Positions 7,240-15,903 are shown, counted from the stretch's first letter. The stretch: 20,765 nucleotides of DNA from an uncultured Oscillospiraceae bacterium (GCA_900763705.1 CAAFLG010000052.1:1-20765), one strand, 5' to 3'. The notes: generated by a model not told the origin, from the sequence alone. Program-made: numbers and translations.

Positions 7240-8568
7240 TTATTCGGCTTCTTCGCCGGTCAGTTCGCCGTCCATCGTGCCGGTCAGGCGGACGTTCACG
7301 AACTCACCCGCCATTATATCACGGTTTGCCGAAAAGTAAATCTTTCCGTCAATGTCCACGGATTCGGCGTAGCTGCGGCCGACATAGGACTGCGATTCCT
7401 CGCTCCAGCCCTCGCACAGCACCTCGCGCACGTCGCCGAGGACGGAGTCGTTGTATGCGTCGATGATATCGCTCTGCACGTCGACCAAAAGCTCCGTGCG
7501 GCGCTGGGCTTCCTCGGTGGGAACGTGCTCCATCGTTGCAGCCTTCGTTCCCTCTTCGGGAGAGAAGGGGAACACGCCCGCACGCTCGATCTTTTCCTCG
7601 CGCAAGAAGTCGCACAGTTCCTCGAACTCCTTCTCCCCCTCGCCGGGAAGACCGGCGATGATCGACGTCCGCAGCACAAGGCCCGGGATGCGTTCGCGAA
7701 GCTCGCGAAAGACCTTGCGGATGCTCTCTTTCGTGTCGCGGCGGTTCATCGCCTTCAAGATATCATCGTTGCAGTGCTGAATGGGGATATCGAGATAGGG
7801 CACGATCTTCTCTTCCTGCGCGATGGTATCGATGAGCTCATCGGTGATATCGTCGGGATAGAGGTAGTGGAGCCGGATCCAGTGAAAATCGAGCTTACAC
7901 AGCTCGCGCAGGAGAGCAGCAAGCTGATGCTCGCCGTTTACATCCGTTCCGTAGCGCGTGATATCCTGAGCGATGACGATGAGTTCCTTCACGCCCGCGG
8001 ACGCAAGCTCGCTCGCCTCGTCCAGAAGTTCGTTCATCGGACGGCTGCGGTAGCGCCCGCGCAGACGCGGGATGATACAGTAGGCGCAGCAGTTGTCGCA
8101 GCCCTCGGCGATGCGCAGGTATGCATACCATGGGGGCGTGGAGAGGATGCGCGCGCCGCCCTGCTCGCAGTGGTGGATATCGCCCATGTGACAGGGGCGC
8201 AGTACCTGCGCGCCCATCACCTCGTCGATGGCAAGGGCAATGTCGCCGTAGCTGCCGGTACCGAGCACCGCATCCACCTCGGGCATCTCAGAAAGTACAT
8301 CGTCCTTGTAGCGCTGCGCCATGCAGCCGGTCACGATGATCTTTTTGAGCTTGCCCTCCGCCTTGAGCGCCGCCATCTCGAGGATGTTGTCGATGGCCTC
8401 CTCGCAGGCCGAGGCAAGAAAGCCGCAGGTGTTGACCACGGCCACGTCCGCCCCCTCAGGCGAGGAGACGATGTCGTGTCCCGCGTGCTGCACCGTTGCC
8501 ATCATCTGCTCGCAGTTGACCTGATTCTTGGCGCAGCCAAGGGAAATGAAGAAAACCTGATAAGGCAT
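7240..8568 (-). CDS. rimO: Ribosomal protein S12 methylthiotransferase RimO (radical SAM)
   Basis: Methylthiolates the conserved aspartate of ribosomal protein S12. 442 residues. The N-terminal MTTase domain carries three cluster cysteines: C12 (SLGCAKNQ), C48 (VNTCGFL) and C82 (VTGCMAQRY). The radical-SAM domain has C157-x3-C161-x2-C164 in EGCDNCCAYCIIPRLRG. A C-terminal TRAM domain spans about 372-442. The CIIP and RLRGRYRSRP sequences favour RimO over the tRNA enzyme MiaB. Start 8568 is preferred over an upstream in-frame ATG at 8607, because AGGAGA lies six bases before it and the product starts MPYQVFFISLGCAKNQ as in the family. It follows recX by 35 bases. Confidence 0.94.
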   Translation of the reverse strand: MPYQVFFISLGCAKNQVNCEQMMATVQHAGHDIVSSPEGADVAVVNTCGFLASACEEAIDNILEMAALKAEGKLKKIIVTGCMAQRYKDDVLSEMPEVDAVLGTGSYGDIALAIDEVMGAQVLRPCHMGDIHHCEQGGARILSTPPWYAYLRIAEGCDNCCAYCIIPRLRGRYRSRPMNELLDEASELASAGVKELIVIAQDITRYGTDVNGEHQLAALLRELCKLDFHWIRLHYLYPDDITDELIDTIAQEEKIVPYLDIPIQHCNDDILKAMNRRDTKESIRKVFRELRERIPGLVLRTSIIAGLPGEGEKEFEELCDFLREEKIERAGVFPFSPEEGTKAATMEHVPTEEAQRRTELLVDVQSDIIDAYNDSVLGDVREVLCEGWSEESQSYVGRSYAESVDIDGKIYFSANRDIMAGEFVNVRLTGTMDGELTGEEAE

Positions 8569-8603
8569 AGAACTTCTCCTATTTGTAAAATATCGTCGAA
8601 CGA

Positions 8604-9236
8604 TCACTCATCGTAATCGAATTCCGTCGCATTTTCGCCGTAGGCAGCGAGCGCCGCGCGCACATCGCGCCAGGCAAAGCCCCGGCGCAGCAGCATGTCG
8701 GACAGGCGCTTTCTGCCCTTTTCGTCGAGCACGCGGCCCTTCGTCTTCTGCGCGATCACGCGCGCGATGGTCTCCTGCGCGTCGGGTGAGGCGGCAAGCG
8801 CATCCTCCCACAGCTCGCGCCCGACGCCGCGCCGGTAAAGCTCGTCGCGGATCTTTGCCTCGCCGTAGCCCATGCCGCCATAATGGCGCACGAGCATTGA
8901 AGCATAGTCCGCGTCGTTGAGCGCGCCGATCTCCTCGAGCCAGTCCGCCGCCGCTTCCGCGTCGGACTCCGCCGCGCCCTTTTCCTTGAGTCTTTTGACA
9001 AGCTCTCTGCGCGAGAGCGGACGCGCTGAGATCATATTCGCCGCGCGCACGCGCGTTTCGCTCCGCGCGCCGGACTGCTGCAATTCTACCACAGTCCCAT
9101 CGTCAATGTCCAGCCCTATCGATAAACCGAAACGCAGAAGCTCGCTCTCGGTGATCCGGAGGAGGTCTCCCCCCTCCAGATACACGAGAACGCGCTCCTG
9201 CTTATGCTTCGATCGTTCGATCTTCTCAATCTTCAT
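8604..9236 (-). CDS. recX: Regulatory protein RecX
   Basis: 210 residues, at the longer end for RecX, as common in Firmicutes. It contains the small helical repeats of the family: SARPLSRRELVKRLKEKG (about residues 69-86), ALNDADYASMLVRHYGGMGYGEAKIRDELYRRGV (105-138) and a third repeat with GRKRLSDMLLRRGFAWRDVRAAL near the end. RecX binds RecA filaments and modulates recombinase activity. The chosen ATG at 9236 overlaps the recA stop by 11 bases, giving translational coupling with its target, a common recA-recX arrangement. An alternative ATG at 9260 lies deeper in recA and lacks a ribosome site. Confidence 0.9.
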   Translation of the reverse strand: MKIEKIERSKHKQERVLVYLEGGDLLRITESELLRFGLSIGLDIDDGTVVELQQSGARSETRVRAANMISARPLSRRELVKRLKEKGAAESDAEAAADWLEEIGALNDADYASMLVRHYGGMGYGEAKIRDELYRRGVGRELWEDALAASPDAQETIARVIAQKTKGRVLDEKGRKRLSDMLLRRGFAWRDVRAALAAYGENATEFDYDE

Positions 9237-10332
9237 CCTTGAAATCGTCGGCGCTGACATCCACGGCGCGGCCCGCAGCCTTCGCCGCCACGCGGGACTG
9301 GCCCGTCATCAGCTTGTCGAAGTTGCGGCGGATCTCCGCTTCGAGGTTATCCGCGATCTCGGGATTGTTTTTCAGATACTGCTTGGCCGCGTCGCGTCCC
9401 TGGCCGATGCGCGTTTCGCCCATCGAGTACCACGAGCCGCTCTTCTGCACCAATCCGAGCTTCACGCCGAGGTCGATCAGTTCGCCGATGAGCGAGATGC
9501 CCTCGCCGTACATGATGTCGAACTCCGCCTCGCGGAACGGGGGCGCCATCTTGTTCTTCACGACCTTGGCGCGCGTGCGGTTGCCGATGATCTCGCTGCC
9601 GTTTTTCAGTGCCTCGATGCGGCGCACGTCGATGCGCACGCTCGAATAGAACTTGAGCGCGCGGCCGCCGGTCGTGACCTCGGGGTTGCCGTACATCACG
9701 CCGACCTTTTCGCGCAGCTGGTTGATGAAAATGACGATGGTGTTCGTCTTGCCGACCGCGCCGGTGAGCTTGCGCAGCGCCTGCGACATGAGGCGCGCGT
9801 GAAGGCCCACAAAGCTGTCGCCCATCTCGCCCTCGATTTCCGCGCGCGGCACCAGCGCCGCAACGGAGTCGACCACGATCACGTCGATCGCGCCGGAGCG
9901 CACGAGCGCCTCGGTGATCTCGAGCGCCTGCTCGCCGGTATCGGGCTGGGAGACGAGCATATCCTCGACCTTCACGCCGAGGGCGCGGGCATAGGTGATG
10001 TCGAGCGCGTGCTCTGCGTCGATGAACGCGACCTCGCCGCCCGCCTTCTGCGCCTGCGCCAGCACGTGCAGCGCCAGCGTCGTCTTACCGGAGGATTCGG
10101 GGCCGTAGACCTCGATGATGCGGCCCTTGGGCAGTCCTCCGATGCCGAGCGCAAGGTCGAGCGCGAGAGAGCCGGTGGAAATGGCCTCCACATTGCTTGC
10201 GGTATTGTCGCCAAAGCGCATGATCGAACCCTTGCCGTAGGTGCGCTCGATCTGCTGCATCGCCGTTTCAATGGCCCGCTTCTTGTCGTCGGCCATCGCC
10301 GCGGCTGCCTTCGTCTGAGACTTTTCTGCCAT
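9226..10332 (-). CDS. recA: Recombinase RecA
   Basis: 368 residues, full length. Walker A GPESSGKT at 77-84, DAEHALD after it, the Walker B-like VIVVDSVAALVPRAEIEGEMGD, the L1 region, and the FINQLREKVGVMYGNPEVTTGGRALKFYSSVR stretch containing L2. RecA forms ATP-dependent filaments on single-stranded DNA for homologous recombination and LexA cleavage. GGGAGG lies about nine bases before ATG 10332. The gene is internal to an operon, 42 bases after prmC, and overlaps recX by 11 bases. No LexA-type GAAC-n4-GTTC box was seen in the short gap upstream, so any SOS control would have to act elsewhere. Confidence 0.98.
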   Translation of the reverse strand: MAEKSQTKAAAAMADDKKRAIETAMQQIERTYGKGSIMRFGDNTASNVEAISTGSLALDLALGIGGLPKGRIIEVYGPESSGKTTLALHVLAQAQKAGGEVAFIDAEHALDITYARALGVKVEDMLVSQPDTGEQALEITEALVRSGAIDVIVVDSVAALVPRAEIEGEMGDSFVGLHARLMSQALRKLTGAVGKTNTIVIFINQLREKVGVMYGNPEVTTGGRALKFYSSVRIDVRRIEALKNGSEIIGNRTRAKVVKNKMAPPFREAEFDIMYGEGISLIGELIDLGVKLGLVQKSGSWYSMGETRIGQGRDAAKQYLKNNPEIADNLEAEIRRNFDKLMTGQSRVAAKAAGRAVDVSADDFKDED

Positions 10333-10374
10333 ATTCGCTTTCCTCCCGTTACGTTATGTAAACTATTTTGCTGT

Positions 10375-11241
10375 TCAGATATGGTCGCATAGGGTACCGT
10401 AGACCACGCGCGGGATATTGTTGAGGTCCTTGACGATCTGAATGTCGCCAAAGCCGTTCGTGCGCATGATGCGCAGCACCTGATCCGCCTGACCGATGCC
10501 GACCTCGAAAAAGAGCATCCCCTCGGGCGCGAGCGCGTCGCGCCACTTTTCGCAGATGGCGCGGTAGAAATCAAGTCCGTCCTCGCCGCCATCGAGCGCA
10601 AGGCGCGGCTCGTGCTCGCGCACGGAGACGTCGAGCGAGGCAATGTCGGCGCTCGGGATGTAGGGTGGGTTGCTCACAATGAAGTTGAATTCACCAAGGG
10701 AGCGCGAGGGCTTCTCGCGCGCATCGAGCTTGAGGCTCGCCACGCGGGAGGTCAGGCGGTTGCGGCGGATGTTCTGCCGGCAGATCTTGAGCGCTTCCTC
10801 GTCGTATTCACCGAGCAGCACGCGCGCCCCCGGCAGGTTTGCCGCTGCCGCAAGGCCGATGCAGCCGCTACCCGCGCAGAGGTCGAGGATGCGGCAGGAC
10901 CCGGCGCCGCGCGCCGCGTCGATGAGCTTCGTCGCCAGCACCTCGGTATCGGGCCGGGGAATGAGCACCGCGGGCGAAATATCGAGCGGCAGGCCGTAGA
11001 ACTCCCACTCGCCGATGAGGTACGCCACCGGCTCGCCGCCGAGGTGGCGCTTGACGAGCTCGCGCGCGTTCTCCTCTACCTCGGGCGAGGCGTAGAGCGC
11101 GCCGTCGCGCACGAATTCCTCGCGCGTTTTCGCTGCCGCGGCGCACACCAGCTCGCGTGCGGACTGTGTTGCCTCCTCGTCGCCCGCGCGCCTCAGCTCC
11201 GCGCGCAGATCCAAATAGAGATTATTGTATGTCGTTGCCAT
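10375..11241 (-). CDS. prmC: Peptide chain release factor N(5)-glutamine methyltransferase
   Basis: 288 residues. PrmC methylates the GGQ glutamine of release factors RF1/RF2. The N-terminal helical domain (about 1-90) contains the YLIGEWEFYG motif, followed by LIPRPDTEVL (about 93-102). The SAM-binding site is ILDLCAGSGCIGL (118-130), and the substrate-glutamine motif NPPY is at 191-194. The ATG at 11241 begins two bases after the stop of the DUF1385 gene; only weak purine-rich sequence precedes it, so translational coupling is likely. A longer in-frame start at 11352 would lie inside the preceding gene with arginine-rich, non-family sequence and is rejected. In many Clostridia prmC follows a DUF1385 gene, supporting the assignment. 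Confidence 0.94.
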   Translation of the reverse strand: MATTYNNLYLDLRAELRRAGDEEATQSARELVCAAAAKTREEFVRDGALYASPEVEENARELVKRHLGGEPVAYLIGEWEFYGLPLDISPAVLIPRPDTEVLATKLIDAARGAGSCRILDLCAGSGCIGLAAAANLPGARVLLGEYDEEALKICRQNIRRNRLTSRVASLKLDAREKPSRSLGEFNFIVSNPPYIPSADIASLDVSVREHEPRLALDGGEDGLDFYRAICEKWRDALAPEGMLFFEVGIGQADQVLRIMRTNGFGDIQIVKDLNNIPRVVYGTLCDHI

Positions 11242-11243
11242 CT

Positions 11244-12206
11244 TTACCACGCATCCTTGCCTTTTTCTTCGGGAATGACCAGCTCGAGCGCGCGGATCGC
11301 CACCTCGAGCATGCTGTCGTCCGGCTCGTTGGTGGTAAAGTTTTGCAGCCAAAGTCCCGGCTTTGCCAGCGCGCGCGTCACGCAGTTGTCGTGTCCGCCG
11401 ACGTAGCGGTTGAACTCATACGTCACGCCGATGATGGGGATGAGCAGCAGCAGATGCATCCCCATGCGCACCCAGATGTTGCGCCAGTCGACAAAGCTGA
11501 ACACAATGCTCGAAACGAGGATCGACACCACCACGACCACAAAGAGAAAGCTCGTGCCGCAGCGCGGGTGGTGGCGCGGCTGGATGCGGCAGTTTTCCAC
11601 CGTCAGCGGCAGGCCCGCCTCGTAGCAGAAAATGGTCTTGTGCTCCGCCCCGTGGTACTGGAACACGCGGTAAATGTCCTTCTGCTTTGAGCAAAGCAGA
11701 AGGTAGAGGAAAAAGATGACGAGCTTGATGACGGATTCAACAAGGTTGTGCACCGTCACGCTCTTGATAAACGGATCGATGAGCCCTGCAAGAAACGTCG
11801 GCAGCAGGAAAAAGAGCAGGATCGTCAGCCCCAGCGACAGCACGACCGCGAGCGCCGTGATGAATTTCTGCATCTTCTCGCTGCCGAACTTTTTTTCAAG
11901 CCAGCGGTCGAACTTGCTCGGCTCGCCGAGATCCTCATCGGGGAAATAATCCGCCGAAAACATCAGCGCTTTCACGCCCTTGACCATCGAATCGACGAAG
12001 GTCACCGCGCCGCGGATGACGGGAAGCCCCAGAATAGGATACTTGTCGCGCACGAGCGTCAGCTCCTCGACCTTTTCCACAAGCCCCTCCGGCGAGCGGA
12101 TGACGATGGCCTGCTTGCCCGGCCCGCGCATCAAAATACCCTCGATGAGTGCCTGTCCGCCGATGCTCGTGCGGAACTTCGGCACGGGCGTATGTTCTTT
12201 TGCCAT
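11244..12206 (-). CDS. DUF1385 family membrane protein (YqhQ-like)
   Basis: 320 residues. The N-terminal soluble region includes IGGQALIEGILMRGP and LGLPVIRGAVTFVDSM, then hydrophobic helices at about 115-142, 152-172, 220-240 and 247-264. Between them are the conserved YHGAEHKTIFCYEAG and HPRCGTSF motifs, rich in histidine and cysteine. These are the marks of the DUF1385/YqhQ family, whose biochemical function is not established. AAAGGAG precedes ATG 12206 by eight bases. It is the first gene of the operon, directly downstream of the promoter at 12233-12261, and two bases upstream of prmC, a conserved neighbour in Firmicutes. The polar motifs could bind metal, but that is inference. Confidence 0.9.
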   Translation of the reverse strand: MAKEHTPVPKFRTSIGGQALIEGILMRGPGKQAIVIRSPEGLVEKVEELTLVRDKYPILGLPVIRGAVTFVDSMVKGVKALMFSADYFPDEDLGEPSKFDRWLEKKFGSEKMQKFITALAVVLSLGLTILLFFLLPTFLAGLIDPFIKSVTVHNLVESVIKLVIFFLYLLLCSKQKDIYRVFQYHGAEHKTIFCYEAGLPLTVENCRIQPRHHPRCGTSFLFVVVVVSILVSSIVFSFVDWRNIWVRMGMHLLLLIPIIGVTYEFNRYVGGHDNCVTRALAKPGLWLQNFTTNEPDDSMLEVAIRALELVIPEEKGKDAW

Positions 12207-12232
12207 GAATGGTTCTCCTTTTTCTATGCGAT

Positions 12233-12261
12233 ATCATACCACGGGCGTCCCAAAAATGCAA
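12233..12261 (-). promoter_or_regulatory. SigA promoter of the DUF1385-prmC-recA-recX-rimO-pgsA-cysS operon
   Basis: On the minus strand: -35 TTGCAT (12256-12261), 17-base spacer, -10 TATGAT (12233-12238) with an upstream TGG (extended -10). It is 27 bases from the DUF1385 start. No equally good promoter was seen in the short gaps further down the operon. Confidence 0.8.
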
Positions 12262-12268
12262 CACCCGT
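12241..12268. promoter_or_regulatory. Inverted repeat over the -35 of the recA-containing operon
   Basis: Arms ACGGGCGT (12241-12248) and ACACCCGT (12261-12268) are inverted repeats with 7 of 8 positions matching and a 12-base spacer. They cover the spacer and one edge of the -35 element. No U-tract follows on either strand, so it is an operator candidate rather than a terminator. Its significance was not tested. Confidence 0.3.
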
Positions 12269-12275
12269 TCCATTT

Positions 12276-13712
12276 TTATTGTTGGATCGGCAGCGTGATG
12301 GTCACGACCGCACCGCCGCCGTCAGCGTTCGCAATATCGAACGTGCCCCCGTGCAGGCGCACGATCTCATCACACACGGCAAGGCCGATGCCGCTGCCGC
12401 GCGCCTTCGACGAGCCCTTGTAGAACTTCTGCTTAACGAACGGCAGCTCCGCCTCCGGGATGCCGGGGCCGTAGTCGCGCACGCGCATGACAAAGTTTCC
12501 TTCCTCGCGCGCGGCGCTCACGTCGATGCGCTTGCCGCTGCCGCCGTGCTTGGCGGCGTTGTCGAGCACGTTGCAGAAGACCTGCTTCATGCGCTCGCTG
12601 TCAGCCACGATGGGCGGGATGTCCTCCTCGGGGCCTTTGTAGCTGACCTCAATGCCCTCCTGGCGGAAGAGCTCAAAATAGGTATACACCGCGTCCTCCA
12701 GCTCGCTGGCAAGGTCTACGCTCTCCACGCGCAGCGTGAAGCGCCCGTCCTGCATCTTCGTAAATTCAAGCAGCTCCTCGACCATCGAGGTCAAGCGCCT
12801 CGATTCCTTCACGATGATGCCGAGTCCCCGCTTGGTCTGCTCGATGTTCGCGCCGGGATCGGCGGAAAGTGTCTCGGCCCAGCCGTTGATGGCCGTGAGC
12901 GGCGTTCGCAGCTCGTGGGAGACAGACGAGATGAACTCCTGCTGGATCTTCTCGCTCTGGCTGATCTTCATCGACATATCGTTGATGTTGTCCACCAGCT
13001 CGCCGAGCTCGTCGCGGTAGCGGTTTTCAATGCGGATGCCGTAGCTCCCGCCCGAGATGCGCCGCGCCGCGTCGCTCACCACCGCCACGGGCTCGACGAC
13101 GTTGTTGATGAAAATGGCGTTCGACGCCGCGATCAGCACCATGCAGCCGAGCGCCGCCGCCGCTGCGAGCAGCGAATCCATCAGCACCCGGTGCTGCGCC
13201 TCGCGCAGCGATGTCACATACCGCAGCACGCCCACCACGCGGTAGTTGAAGTACAGCGGGTAGGACACCGCAAGGATATTCTCCCCCGTCTGCGGGTCAC
13301 GTCCCTGATAAGATGCCATATTCCCGCCGACGGCCGCGTCAATGTCGCTCGTGCCGGGGAGCGTCCCCGCCGTGAGGCCGTAGGACGAGACCTGCACGCG
13401 CCCGTTCGTGTTGATGAATTGCAGTTCGATCGTATCCTTCTCCTCAAAGGTCTCGGCGGAGTACGAGGCAAGGCGGTAATACTCGCTGTAGCTCTTCACG
13501 CCGTAATTGGAGAAGGTCTCCGCCGCGATGCGCGCCCGGCTTTCAAGGCCCGAACGCATGGCGCTATAGTAGTATTCCTGCACGCCGACGCTGAACATCG
13601 ACACCGCCAGCACCAGCAGCAGCAAAATGGGCAGCGTGGCGCTCAGAAGCCAGCGCTGGCGCAGGCCGCGGATGTGCAGCGCCGCGGTAAAGCCTTTTCT
13701 GTTTTCCGGCAC
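12276..13712 (-). CDS. Sensor histidine kinase (HAMP, HisKA, HATPase_c)
   Basis: 478 residues from GTG 13712. Order: TM1 about 22-44, extracytoplasmic domain about 45-175 (no clear family), TM2 about 176-202, HAMP about 203-255, phosphoacceptor histidine H266 in SSVSHELRTPLTAINGW, N-box NVLDNAAKH around 381-389, G1 DYGPGIP at 413-419 and G2 GSGIGLA at 439-445. All catalytic boxes are intact. Start choice: an ATG at 13757 overlaps the regulator stop by 13 bases but has no ribosome site, whereas GTG 13712 has AAGGAGG eight bases upstream. It is the third gene of the lipoprotein-regulator-kinase unit, partner of the OmpR-type regulator. The signal is unknown. Confidence 0.93.
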   Translation of the reverse strand: MPENRKGFTAALHIRGLRQRWLLSATLPILLLLVLAVSMFSVGVQEYYYSAMRSGLESRARIAAETFSNYGVKSYSEYYRLASYSAETFEEKDTIELQFINTNGRVQVSSYGLTAGTLPGTSDIDAAVGGNMASYQGRDPQTGENILAVSYPLYFNYRVVGVLRYVTSLREAQHRVLMDSLLAAAAALGCMVLIAASNAIFINNVVEPVAVVSDAARRISGGSYGIRIENRYRDELGELVDNINDMSMKISQSEKIQQEFISSVSHELRTPLTAINGWAETLSADPGANIEQTKRGLGIIVKESRRLTSMVEELLEFTKMQDGRFTLRVESVDLASELEDAVYTYFELFRQEGIEVSYKGPEEDIPPIVADSERMKQVFCNVLDNAAKHGGSGKRIDVSAAREEGNFVMRVRDYGPGIPEAELPFVKQKFYKGSSKARGSGIGLAVCDEIVRLHGGTFDIANADGGGAVVTITLPIQQ

Positions 13713-13744
13713 GACGCTCCCCTCCTTTTCGTCCTTGCCCGCGC

Positions 13745-14434
13745 TCACACGGTCCATTTATAGCCAAAGCCCCACACGGTCGAGATATACTTTGGCTCCT
13801 GCGCGTCGTCCTCGATCTTGATGCGAAGGCGGCGCACGTTTACATCCACGATCTTCAGCTCGCCGAAATACCCCTTGCCCCACACCGCGTCGAGGATCTC
13901 CTCGCGGGCAAGCGCCTTGCCGCGGTTTTCCATAAAGAGCTTCATGATGGAGTATTCAAGCTGCGTCAGCTTCACGCGCTCGCCGTTTTTTTCGAGCGTG
14001 CGGTTGGTCATATTCAGCAGGAACGGCGGCTGATAGAGCTCGCCCGAGCGCGCGGTCGGCGCACTCTCTCCCGTGCGCCGCAGCAGCGCGTCCACGCGCG
14101 CTGTGAGCTCGGCGGGGGAAAAGGGCTTGGTCACATAGTCGTCCGCGCCGGTCATGAGACCTGTCACCTTATCCATCTCCTGTGCGCGCGCCGTGAGCAT
14201 GATGATGCCGATCTGCGCGTTTGACATTCGGATGCGCCTGCACACCTCAAATCCGTCGATATCCGGCAGCATAATGTCGAGCAGGCAGACGCGCGTGTCG
14301 GGATTGTCCTGCAATTTTTGCAGCGCCTCTTCGCCGCACTCGGCCTCCACGACCTCGTAGCCCGCGCGCTGCAAATTGATGACGATAAAACTACGGATAC
14401 TGGCTTCGTCCTCCAGCACCAGCACTTTTTTCAT
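13745..14434 (-). CDS. OmpR/PhoB-family response regulator
   Basis: 229 residues. Receiver domain 1-120 has acidic residues E8-D9-E10, phosphoacceptor D53 in LLDIMLPDIDG, the MLTAR switch motif near 80 and K103 in VTKPF. The C-terminal winged-helix DNA-binding domain (about 130-229) shows LTQLEYSIMKLFMENRGKALAREEIL and ends YISTVWGFGYKW, the PhoB hallmark. A GAGGAGG element lies shortly before ATG 14434. It begins 16 bases after the lipoprotein stop and ends near the kinase start, so all three are one operon. Target genes cannot be deduced. Confidence 0.95.
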   Translation of the reverse strand: MKKVLVLEDEASIRSFIVINLQRAGYEVVEAECGEEALQKLQDNPDTRVCLLDIMLPDIDGFEVCRRIRMSNAQIGIIMLTARAQEMDKVTGLMTGADDYVTKPFSPAELTARVDALLRRTGESAPTARSGELYQPPFLLNMTNRTLEKNGERVKLTQLEYSIMKLFMENRGKALAREEILDAVWGKGYFGELKIVDVNVRRLRIKIEDDAQEPKYISTVWGFGYKWTV

Positions 14435-14450
14435 ATCCTGCCTCCTCTTC

Positions 14451-15773
14451 TCAGTTGTCGCCCATCACCCATTCGGCCATGATGAGCGAGAATCGGTCGC
14501 GGAGCGACTGCTCCGTGAGCTGCACGTTCCATATATCGCCGATCTCCGCGGCGTACACCGCCTCGACCTGCCGCGTCAGCGTAAAGCGATCGCCGAGGCC
14601 GGCAAGCTCTTCTCTCATACTGCCCGTCAGGCGGTAGATCGTCAGCACTTTTCTCCGCGAGCCGTCCGCACCCACGCGGTAGAAGGAGACGGCCGTCTCA
14701 TCCGCGCCGACCGTGCGCTCGGCCGCGAGCTTTGCCTTGCTCCATTCCTCCGGAAGCTTCAGGTTCCAGCCGTCCTCCACATTGTGGTAGCAGCTCTGCA
14801 CATCCGCCGCCGTGCCGTCCGCGCTGTACTGCCGCCAGACGACGTAATACTGCTGCTCGCCCTCTTCATCAAAGCGCTGCATCTCGCGCGCCTCGGGCAC
14901 CTCGGTCACGCCATCGCCGTTTTCGTCGCGTGGGAACAGCCCCAGAAAGGCCGCGCCCTCCGGCATCCGGCTGCCGTCCGGCCCGAGGGCCATATTTTGC
15001 AGCCGTTCGCTGCGCAGCGCCAGCACATCGGTCACCGTCAGGTTATCCGCCGTCACACCCGTGACGAAAAGCGCGTTCTCTCCGCCCGTCAATGTCCCGG
15101 CGGTAAGGCGGCTCACCTCCGCCAGCGAGAGCGAGAGGCGCATCGAATAGCGCATGGTGAGCATTCCGTCTGTCCAGTCATAATAGTCCACGCGCCCAAC
15201 GCTCTCCGTGTCGCTGCAAAGGATGAGCAGCTCCTGCTTGCCGTCTCCGTTCATATCGATATTCGCATAGCGAGAGTAGCCTGTGATGAGCAGCGCCTCG
15301 GGTGAGCCTGCCGTCATCGGATAGATGGAGAGGCCCTGCACATCTGAGCTGCTGCGGTAACCGACGAGGATCTCCCGCCGCCCGTCGCCGTCAAGGTCTG
15401 CGTAGTTCACGCTGTAAATGAGGGTCGAAGTCCCCTCGATGCAGGCGTACTGCTCGTAGCTGTCGCCCTTTGCCTTGAAGATGTAGATCTTCATCGGCTT
15501 TTTGTCGTTCGGAAAGCGGAAGAACGCCACGGCCTCCTCCTCGCCGTCGCCGTCAAGGTCGATCATCTGCACGCTTTGCAGGTTGCTGCCCGACGTCGGC
15601 GCGGCATATTCCCCGCCCATGGAGAGCAATGCGTCGATGCGCGCTTCGAGCGACTCATATTCGCCCGCGAGCTTCGGCAGGCGGTAAAGCGTTGCCTCCG
15701 GCGCGGTAAAGATGCAGCCGGAAAGCGCCAGTGCCAGTACGCTCAGCATCAGCGCCGCCACCGTTTTTCTCAT
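14451..15773 (-). CDS. Lipoprotein with four FG-GAP/VCBS-like DxDGDG repeats
   Basis: 440 residues. A lipoprotein signal peptide ends in LSGC with C20 as the lipidated cysteine, so the mature protein should be anchored on the outer face of the membrane. Four calcium-loop-like motifs are visible: DLDGDGEEE (72-80), DLDGDGRRE (126-134), DMNGDGKQE (173-181) and DENGDGVTE (283-291), as in FG-GAP/VCBS beta-propeller blades. The C-terminal third has no recognised domain. AAAGGAG lies nine bases before ATG 15773. It is the promoter-proximal gene of an operon with a response regulator and histidine kinase, which suggests a ligand-binding accessory to the kinase (inference). I know of no characterised homologue. 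Confidence 0.85.
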   Translation of the reverse strand: MRKTVAALMLSVLALALSGCIFTAPEATLYRLPKLAGEYESLEARIDALLSMGGEYAAPTSGSNLQSVQMIDLDGDGEEEAVAFFRFPNDKKPMKIYIFKAKGDSYEQYACIEGTSTLIYSVNYADLDGDGRREILVGYRSSSDVQGLSIYPMTAGSPEALLITGYSRYANIDMNGDGKQELLILCSDTESVGRVDYYDWTDGMLTMRYSMRLSLSLAEVSRLTAGTLTGGENALFVTGVTADNLTVTDVLALRSERLQNMALGPDGSRMPEGAAFLGLFPRDENGDGVTEVPEAREMQRFDEEGEQQYYVVWRQYSADGTAADVQSCYHNVEDGWNLKLPEEWSKAKLAAERTVGADETAVSFYRVGADGSRRKVLTIYRLTGSMREELAGLGDRFTLTRQVEAVYAAEIGDIWNVQLTEQSLRDRFSLIMAEWVMGDN

Positions 15774-15813
15774 GCTCCCACGCTCCTTTCGCTTCCGATG
15801 CCTATTCTAAGGT

Positions 15814-15822
15814 ATCATATCA
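15814..15822 (-). promoter_or_regulatory. Probable extended -10 promoter of the lipoprotein/two-component operon
   Basis: On the minus strand TGA followed by TATGAT (-10 at 15814-15819), 40 bases upstream of the lipoprotein start. The -35 region at the right distance (TACCTT) is weak. Confidence 0.5.
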
Positions 15823-15903
15823 CGCGTCAGATGAAAAAGGTAGTCCCTTTTATGAATTTCCCGTAAAAAAGCCGCCTTCCGCACGCTTTGCGCCACGGTG
15901 CAA

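Noticed and set aside
10333..10374. LexA box before recA
   Set aside because: The gap contains GAAC- and GTTT-like pieces and an imperfect palindrome (GTTACGTTATGTAAAC), but not with the 4-base spacing of a Gram-positive LexA site.
11748..13763. Long plus-strand open frame opposite the histidine kinase and DUF1385 genes
   Set aside because: Same compositional shadow, spanning two well-supported opposite-strand genes and their promoter; no ribosome site or recognisable family.
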